The translations under genes and the position numbers were made by a program. A model generated the notes under the pieces. It made no database searches, was not told the DNA's origin, and worked only from the letters and a program-made list of their open reading frames with translations. This document shows positions 26,298 to 38,444 of a stretch of DNA of 64,000 nucleotides, one piece after another. Numbering within the stretch: the stretch's first letter is position 1; each line of letters begins with the position of its first letter. Source of the DNA: Motacilla alba alba (taxonomy: Eukaryota > Chordata > Aves > Passeriformes > Motacillidae); the NCBI RefSeq assembly GCF_015832195.1, contig NC_052021.1:30902786-30966785 (forward strand), in the 5' to 3' direction.

Positions 26298-28189
26298 GGC
26301 TTTAGCTAAACCTCTCTGAAGGATTCCCTCTTGTCTCCTGAGCCACTTCTGACCTGTCACTTTAACCTCTCTCTGCACTGAAGTGGGATTTTCCCTTTTG
26401 CAGAAGAGATAATGGTGGTTTTTGTCCATGCCACTTTCAAACAGGTCTCTGGCCCAGCACTCCTGTTCCTTGGTTTTTTGCTTTGTTTTTTATAACTAGA
26501 TGATCAACAAGATCTGTATAAATCCTTCAAAAACTCCTTCCTCTTTTGTTGTTCAGCTCAGTTTTTGGTGTAGATACAGTGCCAGGCACTAACCAAGATG
26601 TTTGCATAAGGTTAGATAGAAAATAGGTATCAACCTGTATTTAACACTGAAATATCCCCTTTCCTGGTCTGCTTCTTTGCTCTTCTCCACTAAGAAAGGG
26701 TTCTCCTTTCAGACTTGAACCACTGTAAAAACAAAAACAGAGAGGAATTTTAAAAGAAAGCAATTACATTTACTGAAATTATACATTGACCACATATGAA
26801 TGACAACTTCTGCTTTACATTTTTACATCTCTATTTAAAAGACACAAAAATTTATTAAAAATGACATGCACTTGTGACATAAGCTCTACGATTGCTTAGC
26901 AGGTGTAAATACTTTCAAAACGTGGGGATATTTATGTTCTTGTTTCACAGGTCAGATTTCTGGCAGGGAAAGCTCACCCAGAACTCAAAATCACCTTGGG
27001 AGGTTCTTAGCTCCCACTAAAGGTATTTGAATTCCTTTTTTATTGGGGAGGGAACCCAGATCTTTCAGAATTATTACAGAATTTTGATTCTAAAGGATTT
27101 TAATTTTGGTTTGAAACAGCACTGAGTGTCACTTCTGCCTTTGTTCTAACGGTGGCAAGATGAAATGCAAGTTTTTGAGAGCACAGATTAAGATGTTTGC
27201 CCTGGCAGTTATTGTAGTACAGATATGTTGCAGGAAATGACAGTAGCTTTCCCATATGGTGCGACAAAGTTTGATTCATTCAACAATTTGAGCTGATACT
27301 TTCATAATAAATATATATGAAAAGGAGTGTTATGATACATTCTGTAATATTCAGGTTCTATAATATTTATGCAATTCTTTTAATGATTCCTAAGAACTGC
27401 TGTTCTTAGGCTGTGGTGCTTTGGTTAGGAGCTGTTATATCTTCATCTCACTTTAGACTGTGATGGCTTTTTGTGCTTTGAAATCAATATTTTCTTCAAA
27501 GGAAAAAGAGCTTTTTTTTTTTTTGTCCCTTTCATCTTGTAGCTGTCTTGAAAAAAAAAACCTATTTTGAGTAAAGAAAGCATTCTACATTTTAAAATAT
27601 TGATGTAAATACTGCAAGATGTTGGTGTAACAGAGGTGCCCACTGTGCACAGAGTGGTTTTGTCTGTGTCTAATCTCTTGAACATCAAAAGGATCAGACT
27701 GCTGCAGAAGGGGCTTTATAAAGGAGCTGGATGACACAATTAAAGTTATAAAGCATAATGGCAACATCCAGTTTCAGCTCAGGAGCTGAACTTAAGCCTT
27801 TTTCACTCCCTCACTCTCATTTTTATCTGCATGTATCATTATCATCTATACAGAGCTACGATTTTTCAAGAAATACCCGATTTTGATTCCTTTGTATTTT
27901 TCTGTTGGCGTTTCTTTATCCAAAGCACTTCACACTTCAGAGAGTGAATCAAACACTTTAAACAACCAGGCTGGCTGCTCATACATTTCCTGAGCCTTAT
28001 TTGCCATCTCTAGATATAAAATAAGTTGCTGTAATAGGTTTATTGTCAAGGAAAACTCCTGAAGCTGTAGCCTTACTTTTCCATTCTCTTGACAGGAATG
28101 CAATTTAATATTGCTCTGATTCTCTGGATGGCCTGAAAGGCACAGAAGATTCAAAAGGAGATGCAGCTCTGTGCCAGAGTTAGGAAATC

Positions 28190-28315
28190 TGAATTTCTCC
28201 CTTGCAGGAACTTGTTCTCCTTTCCATCCTGAATCTGAGCCAGGGGTCAGTGCTGGGGTAATTTTTGGGCTCAATGAACTTTTCCAGCCTAAAAGACTCT
28301 ATGATTCCATGTTAG
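28190..28315 (+). mobile_element. CR1 3' tail remnant
   Basis: The end GAACTTTTCCAGCCTAAAAG followed by ACTCTATGATTCC matches the CR1 terminus (TTTTCCAACCT...GATTCTATGATTC) with small changes and a probable internal deletion. The upstream part (GGGGTCAGTGCTGGGGTAAT) is less certain. The element is short, 5'-truncated and on the plus strand. Confidence 0.5.
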
Positions 28316-31300
28316 GATCACCATTACTACAACAGGTAGCACACTCCCATTTTTTTTAAGATTTAAGTCCTCCAGCCCAGAAATTCCCCTTCAAATTATT
28401 CCTGGTAAACCAAAGTTAGAAATTGCTCTTTCTGCCAGGTCTGTGAAGATCATACAATTGCAGAAAACTGTTGTGTCCTCATTTACTGAAAGGAAAATTC
28501 TGAGCAAATATCCAGTGCTCCTGACCTATAAGTACTCACACATGAAAAAAAAAAAAAAGTACCTTTTATGCCTATAAAATCACATATTTGTTCTACAATA
28601 TTTGCTTCATCTTTCCATCACTGTGTTTAAAGTTCCATCACTATATTTTCACAGTTTAAAGTCAGATGATATCATGCTTCTTTTGTCTCTCCATCTATGT
28701 ACATTTCAATTTAAACCTTGTAAACTCAGATCTTCGTGCCATTCTCAAAAGTCACTAATTAATATTTACAATTGTTGTGTCATAAAACTGCACTAATAGG
28801 TGGAAACATTCAGTACTTCAGAGTCCACTGATGATTCAGTGGTGTGCCCATGAGCAGCTTGTCAAACTGCAAGTAAAGACTTCAGATTTCATTAAAAATA
28901 ACTATTTATACCCTCACACTGTAACAAATATACCATGTGATATTTTCTTCCTGATACATCCAGATGCTTCCTTCAAAAGCAAGGAAATAATAAACCCAAA
29001 CAAGTTTTCTGAGCCAGGATCTAAAGAACCTAGTCCTGAAAGCATGGATGGGAATCTCCAGCCCAAATCCATGGATTGAAAACAGCATTAAAACAAACCA
29101 CAAGATTATTCCCTTATTCAAAAGTGGCCTTCTCCACTCCACTGCTAAAACCTTTGTTTGCAACTCTGAATCTCAAGGTCTCCTTTTCCCCTGCCTCTAG
29201 CAGGAATTAGAGACAGAGCCTTTCAACTGCTCTTTACAGTTGCAGAAAATTACAAATGAGAGCAAGTCATAGTCCCTTCAGAAGGAGAAACTGAGGTTAT
29301 TTTAGGATTGTATTGATGGGAGAATGCTTTGATATTTTTGTACCACTGTAAATCTCAACTTGACTCAACTCCAGTGCTTGAGCATGAAGAGGATCACTCC
29401 TATTAACGATGGTAACGCCAGCACTGAAACATCAGCTGGCAATTTATCCCCTTTCTCCACCAAGACCTAAAATGCTCTTCAATAAATATGTTTTGATTAT
29501 CCACAGCTAGAAAATGGGTCTGGGGGAAGATATTCACTCTGTGAAGGAAGAAAAAAAGCAAAATAGATTGAGGAAGAAGAAGAAGAAGAAGGAGGAGGAG
29601 AAGGAGGAGAAGAAGAGGAAGAAGAATGAGAAGGAGGAAAAGAAGGAGAAGGAGGAGAAGAAGAAGAAGGAGGAGAAGAAGAAGAAGGAGAAGGAGGAGA
29701 AGAAGAAGAAGAAGAAGAAATGTGGAAAAAGATTTTAAAAAATGACAGAGGATGAACACTAAGCATAAATGAACTTTTTATTTGACTCCAAGGTTGCATT
29801 AATTCAATTGATTCCACCTCACTGTAGGAGACTTGGATGGAATGCCAGTTCCCAAAAAAACATGTCCACATTTAATGATTGTTGGGCAAAATGGGGATCC
29901 GTCGTTTTGGAATCACCTGAAAAAACGATATTTTTCTTTTTTTTTTTTTTCATTATTTTACTAAAGTTAACCTTCCATTTCTGTGTATACAAATAATGGA
30001 TAGTTCATGTCCACTTTTTAGAAAACACTCAATATTTTTTTACTTGCAGAAAAAAAGACATGAGAATATGAATCCTAAGAGTCAAAAATTACAAGACTGG
30101 AAGACAAAATGAGAAGGCTGAGGATCCTAAAAAATGAGATTATTTTAAAATTTTAATACTTAGAAACTAGTCAGATGTGTTCATATATAATTTTTTTGCC
30201 TTTTTTTTTTGTCATATCCAACACAAATCTAGCAAAACTGATTACTCACCACATTTAGAAATTATCATTAACTACACTGGGGACCAAAGAAGGATGAATT
30301 ATTCAAGAAGAAAATGTATAAATAGATGCTTGAAGATATTGGGTTTTCTCATGTCTTTCTCTAAAAGTAGTAATTCTTTTTTATTTGTACTATTCTTTTA
30401 AATAAAAAATTCAGTAGGAAATGGAAAAAATATATCTCAGAATAATCAGGGTAGTCAATCTAATAGGTAAAAAAAAGCTTTATTCCTTATTTTTCAGTGT
30501 GCTTAATTAAATGCCTTCCTGAATATTTTAAAGCATTTTAGCTCACGTATATATTTTCAATTTCAGTGCCAACCCAGTTAAAGAACCTCTAACTTAACTC
30601 TGGTAAGAACCTACTGCTTTCTCGTAGCCCACTGCCACTGAGGTTGAGTTAAATATTCCCTCTAGAACAAATTAGAGCACAGAACATGTCAAGCCTTCCA
30701 TTAAAAGCCTTGGAAACTTCAACAGAAATTCTGTTTTATTTGAGGGCTGAATTGCCAACAGAGCGGCCCTGTTCTTTTCTGTCTGCAGAAATGAAGCATT
30801 CAGGGAAATACTAGGTTCTTCCCTAAACCCCAACAATAATTAGCTAATCATTATTGCCCTTGTGGCTCCACGTTGATTGTGATAAATGCACAGAACCAAT
30901 TTTGGTCAGTAAGGAATTCTATAGGAATTGCACAATTTCATTTAGTTTGAGTTGAAGTCTTTTTCAAAACCTTGTAATTTGTGGCTGAATCCACAACAGG
31001 ATCCTTTTGTGGGTACTTGCCCAGCAGAAAGGCATCATTTTGCCAAAGGTAGCTCTGCAGTTGAATATTTACACACAGAATGTTGGTGTAGGACGATGTT
31101 AAACAGCTTCCTTTCTACCCCCAAACAGCATAAAAGCTCATTATTTAAAACCAGTTGATTAAAATCTGTCTGCAGTCTCAAAAAGTAAAATATGCATGAA
31201 CTGATTTTGCTCAAGTTTGTTCAATTATCTTTATTTATAAATCAATGCATAAAATTGCATAATGTGTTTAAAAAGCCAAATAAATATTTAATATTTGCCT

Positions 31301-33734
31301 TTGGCTTTCTGAGGGGAAGTTGATCAGTGACAGAAATTCCTTATTTCTGCTTCTGAGAGGAGACAAAGTTGCTTCATAAAATGAAACCTAAATATCGGTG
31401 ACATAACCAGTGACCAGCATGTGGCACCAAGCTCAGGGGAGATAATCTAAATTAGCTGCCTGTGATTGGATTTCATCATTATCAACAGATGTTATCATTT
31501 CCCACTTAGGTACGGTCAGCAATTTCTGGCTCACCTGGAGAAATGCATTTGGATTTGCCAGCTCAGGGAGCTGCTGGTGTCCAAAATGGTGGGATTATTA
31601 CAGGAATGCTGTACACTTCCCCTGCTAGGCAACATTAATGACAAACCTGGCTTGGAGCACTGACTGCTTTGGGATTCAATCACCCTTTAATTAATTAGTA
31701 GTCTTTACTTTGAGGAACTGCAGCAAAATGTGCAAAATTAGCAGTCACACGCATACACCCAGACTCAATCAGCTCCTTAGCCTACTCAAGTTGCAGAGCT
31801 GCTGATTTTTTAAATATAGATAATATAGAAGGCAAAGAAAATGAGGCTGTCGCAGTGCAAAAATAAGCACCAAGCTTATCCTTCAGCAAATAATGAAATT
31901 GTGAATGCATTTTCCAGGCATCCAGAAGTTAATACTCCTCAGTGTTTTGTCCTTCATCTTCTTGAGCACTGGTAAAATATATCCTCTAATATATATTGAA
32001 AATGATACAAATTAAACCAAGTATCTTCATTTGACAGCAGCCTACATCATGCTAGATGGGCCAGACAGAAATGACTTTGGTATTTAAATAAGCACATAAA
32101 TTATGACTTAATAAGAGCTGAGAAGAATAAATTCCGGGGTTCAAGTTGGGAAATGAAGTTTTGCCACTTCAGTTCCAAACAGCACGAAGGGTTCATGTCT
32201 AATTTTAATTTGCCTTCAGTGGCATTCAAGGAACCAGGATGTTTCAGCTCTCCTCTGACCTGTGCTATGAGTTTGACAAAACATCATCGCTGTATCCCAA
32301 TTAGCCATGGAATGAAGGGTGCTTCCATTTCTGCACTTTCTGACCAGCCACTTCAGCCTGCAAATGATGTGAGGAAAAAGTAAAATGCTCCTTTTGTACC
32401 CAGTCTCACAGCATCACAGAATTTAAAGAGGAATTAGGTCCCTGGTGTTGTTTCCTGGGTTAGGAAATGGCTTTTGCAGTCGCTCAGAGCTACAGCTTAG
32501 AAATTGGTCTCATTCTCATCGAGCAGAAAATCCTGTTTTTCTGCTCCTACAAATCACTGAGGTGATCAGTGGCTGAGGAAGCCCCCAGAACAGCAGAAGA
32601 TGTGACTCCTGCTGGGAAACCCCTGGCACATTGTTCCTGAAGCCCTCAGGCAGCACTGCAGAGAGCACAGCCCCCAGAATTCAGAGTTTCCCAGGGCTGG
32701 GGATGCAGATCCTGTGCACAGTGTGGGATTCCTGGGGCACAGCAACAAATGGCATGCTTAAAGGGGAGTACAGCCTGAAAGTGTATTAATACACTGTCTC
32801 ACCCTACTTTACCCTTCCTAGGGCTATTTCCAGTAAATTTGGGTTAGAACAAATTCCTGCTGTGAGCAGCTTCAAAATTCTGGCTTCTTTATTACACAGA
32901 ATCCAGGAGAAATGGATAGAGGCTTCCAAGAATCCAAGTGAAAGATGAACAAACAGCCCTTTATTGTTGCCAGTACCAAACCATGAGGCCATGTTCAAAC
33001 CCTGGAGTGTTTGTCTTGCAGCTCCCTCCTATCCAAGACAATTGGCCATTTTATTTTTTTTTTCCCTCTACTCATGTAGAGCTTGTTCTTCCATTTACCT
33101 CTTCTATTTAATTATCCTGCATCACTGTGCTCCCTTTCAAGTCAAGAGCAATTTAAAATGACTGCAGCAAAGGTTGGCAAGTTTCTACTACATTTAGAAG
33201 ACCAAAAAAAAAAAAAAAAGAGAAAAAGAGAAAGAGAAAAAAGTAATTACACAACAATTTCATTGAAGTCAATAAAGCCATTCTTGGCATGAAGTGTTAC
33301 TCAAGATTAAAGATAGGAGAGGCTTGCTTTAAGTCACAGTCTCCTGTTAAACACTGCACAAGAGCCCTAAATACTGTAAAGGTTAAAGACTTGAATTTAT
33401 CACAAGTTTGTTATGGGAGCATGAATACTTTTACAACAGTAACCCCATAACAATATCCACAGTATGTTGAGTACTAACAGCACCAGTGTTGTAAATGTCA
33501 ATTGGCTCATAAATAATTTATACCAGTTTCATGTATACATGAATTTAATTGTTTAGACTAATCAAATTTCCCCAAGATGGTGATTATTAGGGGCAGTGGT
33601 GTGGTGGATGAAAATATGTCAGTTCTTGATCTAGTAGAGTTATAAAGGACACATTTTGAAACAAGTGTGGGTTTAGTAGAGGAATTCCAGGGACAGCAGG
33701 TGGAGGAGAGCCCACAGGACTGGCTGTTCTGTAG
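28316..33734. other. Intergenic with simple repeats, no gene recognised
   Basis: Holds the polypurine tract, several A- and T-runs (28,545; 29,938; 33,208) and an AT-rich homeodomain-type palindrome at 30,834-30,856. No exon could be supported. Confidence 0.65.
29570..29720 (+). repeat. Polypurine tract, (GAA/GAG)n
   Basis: About 150 bases of almost only A and G, made of GAA, GAG and GGA triplets, are broken by a single T at 29,627. The purine run after the T is 93 bases long. Open frames here (poly-Lys/Glu on plus, poly-Leu or poly-Ser on minus) come from the triplet repeat and are not genes. Confidence 0.95.
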
Positions 33735-33805
33735 ATGCCCAGGTGAGTCCATAAAGGAGAGCACGCAGGGCTGGATGTCCTGGCAGGGTGGGATGTCTGG
33801 GATGT
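33735..33805. repeat. Minisatellite unit left of the CR1 insertion
   Basis: One unit related to the 69-bp repeats at 34,217-34,379 lies directly left of the CR1 tail. It begins TGCCCAGGTGAGTCC and keeps AAAGGAGAGCAC, GGATGTCCTGGCAGGG and GGGATG, with about ten substitutions. The two parts bracket the CR1. Confidence 0.85.
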
Positions 33806-34216
33806 CACAGAATTCACAGAATCACAGAATTAACAGAATCACAGGGATTCTGTTTGTAAGAGACCTTCAAGATCATCGAGTCCAACCCAGCCCCAACAGC
33901 TCAACTCAACCCTGGCACCCAGTGCCACATCCAGGCTTTGTTAAACACACCCAGGCATGGTGACTGCACCACCTCCCCGGGCAGCCATTCCAGAACTTTA
34001 TCACCCTTCCTGTGAAAAACTTTTTCCTGATATCCAACCTGTATTTCCCTTAGCACAGCTTGAGGCTGTGTGCTCTGGTTGTGTCAGTGCTGCCTGGAGA
34101 AAGAGCCCAGCCCCAGCTGAGCACAACATTTCAGGGAGCTGTGGAGAGTGATGAGGGCAGCCCTGAGTCTCCTTTTCTCCAGGCTGAGCACCCCCAGCTC
34201 CCTCAGTTGTTCCTCA
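33806..34216 (-). mobile_element. CR1 LINE 3' fragment, minus strand, fairly intact
   Basis: Reading the minus strand, the element starts at about 34,216 with GAGGAACAACTGAGGGAGCT. It runs through GGAGAAAAGGAGACTCAGGG and a heavily conserved middle, then TTGGACTCGATGATCTTGAA and GGTCTCTTAC, and ends in repeats of ATTCTGTGATTCTGT at about 33,806-33,850. It is 5'-truncated like most CR1 copies. It is the best-preserved CR1 in the window, so it is probably the youngest. It splits a 69-bp minisatellite. Confidence 0.9.
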
Positions 34217-34379
34217 TGCCCAGGTGAGTCCAAAAAGGAGAGCACCAGGGGCTGAATGTCCTGACAGGGTTGGGATGCCCGGGAGTGGCCAGGTGAGTCC
34301 AAAAAGGAGAGCACCCGGGGCTGAATGTCCTGACAGGGTTGGGATGCCCGGGATGCCCGGGAGTGGCCAGGTGAGTCCG
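34217..34379. repeat. 69-bp minisatellite, two full units and a partial third
   Basis: AGGTGAGTCC occurs at 34,222, 34,291 and 34,369. The first step is 69 bases. The second is 78 because a 9-base piece (GATGCCCGG) is doubled. Units carry AAAAAGGAGAGCACC and GGGGCTGAATGTCCTGACAG. Each copy contains CAGGTGAGT, a perfect match to the 5' splice-site consensus. Confidence 0.9.
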
Positions 34380-37300
34380 CCCTGGGCTGGGCGGCAGCAC
34401 GTTCCGTGCGTTGTGGTTCTGCTCCACCAGATGGCCCCAAGCACATACATTCACCCCCCAAAAAAACTCCCAGATGAAACATTTGACACAACTTCATTAA
34501 ACGGCAACTGCTGAAGCTCGCTGATGCATTAATGTTTAGAACTGTTTAATTAGGCACAATCAGGAGCCAGTTGGAGGCACCTGCACAGTAACTAAACAGA
34601 AGCATTAACGATTTGCTTTTATAAATGTTTTAAATATGATATCCAGGGCAATTGAGATGTGCATGGCTGCATCAGGCTGATTGAGGTTTTCAATTCCTTT
34701 GGAGTTTTATAGCCTGAAGTTTCTTTTGTCCACCAGAGTACCAATAACTACTTAGGAAAGAGACCAGCAGCAATCTATGTGGAATAGCAGCCAAATCCAG
34801 TGATATTGGGAAATTCCCATTGCCATATGCATCTGTGTAGACATGTGCAGAATAAATAAAATTATTTCAGTCTTCACTCCGATTTTCTTAACAATACCCT
34901 CCATGGCTTTGGAGCTCCTCTAGAGCTGAATCTCCAGCCAAGGGCTGTGCACTGCATCTGGGTGTGCAGCACAGATGAGACCGTGCACAGGGAATGTGTA
35001 TGCAGGAAAGGAAGGGGAAAAGGGCTTTTCCCCATTGTCACCTAGATTTAAATACTCAAACAGGCAGGAGAAGTGGTAAAAGGTAAAAAAGAAAAAATAG
35101 TGACAGAAGTAAAGACAATGTGAGAAGGTGCTAGAATAACCCTTCATTTATGTCTTTGAAAGAATAAGTTGTTTAGTGGACTGTAATTGCTAAAGAATGA
35201 AAAAGCTGCCCTGGTGTCATATCAGGCTGGATTTCAGTGTTTCTTTGACTAGCAGCTTTTGCTTAAACATCTGGTTGCCTACAGACTCAGGCAATGGAAA
35301 ACTAGAAATGTTGTTCATCCAGACATGTCTTAATACTTAATCTCAGTGGATCTGAACCCTCATCAGTTTTATGTCCTGTGACAAATCTGAGTGTAAATCA
35401 CTCCAAAATCAGAGCTGTCTGCCAAGCTGCTCCTGAGTTTGAGCCAGAGCTATGAAAGGTATGAAAACTTTATTCAACATCCTTCGAATCCTTGTTAAAA
35501 CATACAAAATGTTGTCACTTTCATGTGTTGTGTTGAGACTCTTGCCTGGTTTCAGAATGTCAGGTGTTACTACCACCTGTGTTTTTTGTCATGTCCCTTC
35601 TGCTGCAAGGTTGCTATTACCCATAACCTCTTGACAGGATCAAGTTTACCTGCTTTGATAGAAAAATCAAATTTTTTTAAGCTCAGCTTACCATGAGCTG
35701 TAAGATTTTGCCCCAAGGCAGGTAAGAAGCGTGCACACATCCTGGCAAAAAGCTGTAATCTCTAGAAAAGCCAGGTCAGCTGTGCTGCTCCTTGTGGCTG
35801 TGAACATCTCTTTGAGGACTGAAAGCTGGCTGCAGGTGGCTCAAAGAGAAACTAATCTTTGTGAGAGGAAAGTACAGAGAACCCAAGTTAGCCACCTAAA
35901 AGGATCAATAGCTGCCTCCATCGGGGTGGGATCAGTCCTCTCTCCTCTGCAGTCACTCAAAAACATAAATAACACTGAGGGCACCTGCTGTGCCTGATGT
36001 AGGGATGGATAAAAATCTGGGATGTTGCCAGGGTCACTGTGGCTTGCTCTAGGAACGTGCTGGACTGCAGTGGCTGTGCTGTACCTCCTGCTGCCTTGTA
36101 GCTTAATTCCACAATCCAGCCTCAAATCTTTTTCTTGCTATTTACCACTACAGCTCATACTTAGTTTAAAAGTCAAAGCAAGTTTTTGTTCAGAAGCCAG
36201 CTGCAAGCTGGGTCTAGTTAGGAAAAAAAAATAAAAATCAATCTGAATTATTTATGCTTCAATAATCACCATCAGCTGATACATGTTGGAGAGCCAGAAC
36301 ACTGCAAGCAGATCTCTGCAGCAGGACAAATCTTGTTTCATTTGTGAGGAGAGCTCCTTGTTTCATGACTGGCTTGATTCACACAAAGTACGAGACTATT
36401 TCTGTCTATTAATAAAAGCAAAGATGATTCCTGGGCACACCTATCAGGAGTGTAGGTACACATTCGGTCACTGGGGGTACAAGTATTTGACAACAGCAGG
36501 CCAACTGAGTGTCCTCAAAGGAAGGTGGCATGTCCTTTACCACCACCAGCAGCGGAATACAGAGATTTCACAATTTAGCTTTTCTTCCTGAGAGTGAATC
36601 ACATTTTTTAAAATCCAGATCAGAAGTAGTTGACTGAGCTTTGTCTGGAAATTAATTAAATAAGGTGTGTGAGGAAGAAAGATCTCTTTTAGTGTTCTCT
36701 CCAATGCCAGTTACACATCTGGGTTTTCTGGGTTACAATCACACTCGTTGCAACAAATCTAGCTCTGGTGTACTTCTCTGTAGATGAGTTTAGCACAGAA
36801 TCTCATGTCTCTGTTCTTCCACAAACATGGTCAATAACAGTTTTACTACTTAGTAGTTAATTCAGAGTTCAAAGCTTCCCTTTAATGCACAGTGCATCTA
36901 TTAGGCAGATAGGTTTAACAAAGCCTTTCTGGCATTAATTCTCCAGCAATAATCATGTAGTAAAGTGGATTGGATTCCTGCTGCAGCCCTGATGGCTGTT
37001 TTGTAGCTGTGTGCAGCGTTAATAGCTATGAACACTTTCCTGAAGGACATCCCCTTCAAATGCCCCAAGAAAGCAGATAATTAAATACATTTAAATGTGA
37101 ATTAGTTTGCTACATTTCATGACTTAAGGCTGAAACTCTCTTATACTAAAGATGTTCAGGAATCTCTCCACGCTTAGGAAGTTAAAAGAGTTAAGAACCT
37201 TTAAGTTAAGTGAATTCTGTGCTAAGGCAACAGAAGGATTTGACAGCTCAGAGAATGCCGTTGAGAGGAATGGTGGATGGATTGGAGGGATCACAGGAGT

Positions 37301-37639
37301 AAATCAAGTCATTGCTTGTTTTGCTGCTGCCTTTCTCCCATCCCATATAATTGCTCCCCCCCAGCAATTTGGGGTCCCATATAACAACGACCTCTGTTTA
37401 GCTAAACTCATCTCTGGGGAAGGTCAGGCACTGAATTAATGACATCTTTAGGCTACAATGCCACATATTGCGCAGAATCTGACCAAGGGACACTGGGGTC
37501 CCACGCTGGGTTATCTGCATTACCAATGAGGAGTAGGGTTTAAAAGGCACGGATGTGTGAGCAGGTGAAAAGCCTGTTACATAAACACACCATTTGAGCG
37601 TGTTCAAACACTGTTCATCCTTTATGCAAAGACAAAGCG
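34380..37639. other. Intergenic region upstream of PLPP4, no gene recognised
   Basis: AT-rich DNA between the split minisatellite and the CpG island. Frames such as 36,283-36,591 (102 codons) have no recognisable domain. Distal promoter elements may lie here but none is identifiable by eye. Confidence 0.6.
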
Positions 37640-38098
37640 AACGGGCCAAGCTCAGCACGGGCGGTGCGACTGCCCTTTGCACAACGGGCCGGCAATTCGA
37701 GTTTTTACGGACACCCGGTGTTATCTGTGCGCGGCGATGCTCCCTCCCGCCGGCCCCATTTATTATTGCTCTTTTCCATCTTTTCGAAGCGCGGGGCTTC
37801 CTTACGAGCCAGAGATGAGCACCGGATCGCCAGCCCACGGCCGGAGCTGCAATCCAGCGTGCGGCAGCGGTGCCCTGGGCTGCCAGCCCCTCGCACCGAT
37901 GGGTGCACGGCCCTCCGGGGAAGGATGGGGAGCTCTGCGCTGAAGGGGGCAGACAAAGCGCTCTCATGGCGCCCCTTCCCCGCGTTAGGCGGGGACATCA
38001 CCCCGGTGCCGGCGAGCCGCGGGCTGTGGCGCAGCGCGGCCCCGAGGGGCGGGCGGGACGGGCTCGGCTCCGGCTGCGGCTCCGCTCGGCAGCGCCGC

Positions 38099-38125
38099 GG
38101 GGGCGGGCGGGGAGGCGGGGAGGGG
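38099..38125 (+). promoter_or_regulatory. G-run cluster (GC boxes, possible G-quadruplex)
   Basis: Four runs of three or more G separated by short spacers lie on the plus strand: GGGGG, GGG, GGGG (then AGGC) and GGGG, with a further AGGGG. This satisfies the usual G-quadruplex rule and also contains Sp1-type GGGCGGG boxes. It sits about 130 bases before the upstream ATG, so it is either core promoter or early 5' leader. Confidence 0.55.
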
Positions 38126-38256
38126 AAATCCCCAGGATCCCCGGCCCCCTCCCCCCGAGCGGGGACACCGCGTTAGTCACCGGGACCCTCCCCCGGCGCT
38201 CGGCTCCGCCGCCCCGCGCCGCGCCCTCACAGCGCGGCAGCCGCGGCGTTCGAGGC

Positions 38257-38352
38257 ATGGCGGGGCCGGGGCCGCGCCCGGCCGGGCTCTGCGCGGGGCC
38301 CCGGCGCTCCGGCCCCGGCGGCCTGAGGCGGCCCCGCTGCCCCCGGGCGTGA
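38257..38352 (+). promoter_or_regulatory. Upstream ORF of 31 codons in the PLPP4 leader, same frame as the main start
   Basis: ATG at 38,257 has a strong context (G at -3, G at +4) and runs 31 codons to TGA at 38,350. The frame is the same as that of PLPP4, so only this stop and 12 sense codons separate it from the main ATG. The peptide is rich in Pro, Gly and Arg, as any frame in such GC-rich DNA would be, so coding value is unlikely. If the transcript begins upstream, scanning ribosomes would meet this start first, which could reduce PLPP4 translation. The transcription start is not known from the sequence. Confidence 0.5.
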
Positions 38353-38388
38353 GAGGCGGCGAAAGGCTGCGGGAGCGCCGGACCCACC

Positions 38389-38444
38389 ATGCGGGAGCTG
38401 GCGATCGAGATCGGCATACGGGCGCTGCTCTTCGGGGTCTTCGT
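38389..38444 (+). CDS. PLPP4: PLPP4 coding exon 1 (residues 1-19)
   Basis: The start ATG at 38,389 has A at -3 (CCCACCATGC). An in-frame TGA at 38,350 with no ATG in between fixes it as the first possible start of this frame. The exon encodes the short cytosolic N-terminus and the beginning of the first membrane segment (ALLFGVFV). It ends two bases into codon 19, followed by the consensus donor GTGAGT at 38,445. Without splicing the frame would stop at once (GTG TGA). It lies inside a CpG island, as expected for a first exon. Confidence 0.95.

Larger units (their letters stand above)
22188..28189. other. Intergenic, no gene recognised
   Basis: Single-copy DNA with a slightly GC-richer patch at 23,100-23,290 and two short inverted repeats. 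No exon or RNA gene could be supported. Confidence 0.65.

Noticed and set aside
29403..29871. Poly-Leu, poly-Ser and poly-Lys/Glu frames
   Set aside because: These are translations of the GAA/GAG polypurine tract.
32405..32440. CACAGCATCACAGAATTTAAAG as another CR1 tail
   Set aside because: Only a short match to the CR1 terminal repeat, with no adjoining CR1 body.
36283..36591. 102-residue plus-strand frame with several Cys and His
   Set aside because: No ordered zinc-binding spacing, no recognisable family and no splice context.
38350..38352. TGA as a programmed readthrough or selenocysteine codon
   Set aside because: The following bases (GAG) are not a known readthrough context and the normal PLPP4 start lies just downstream.
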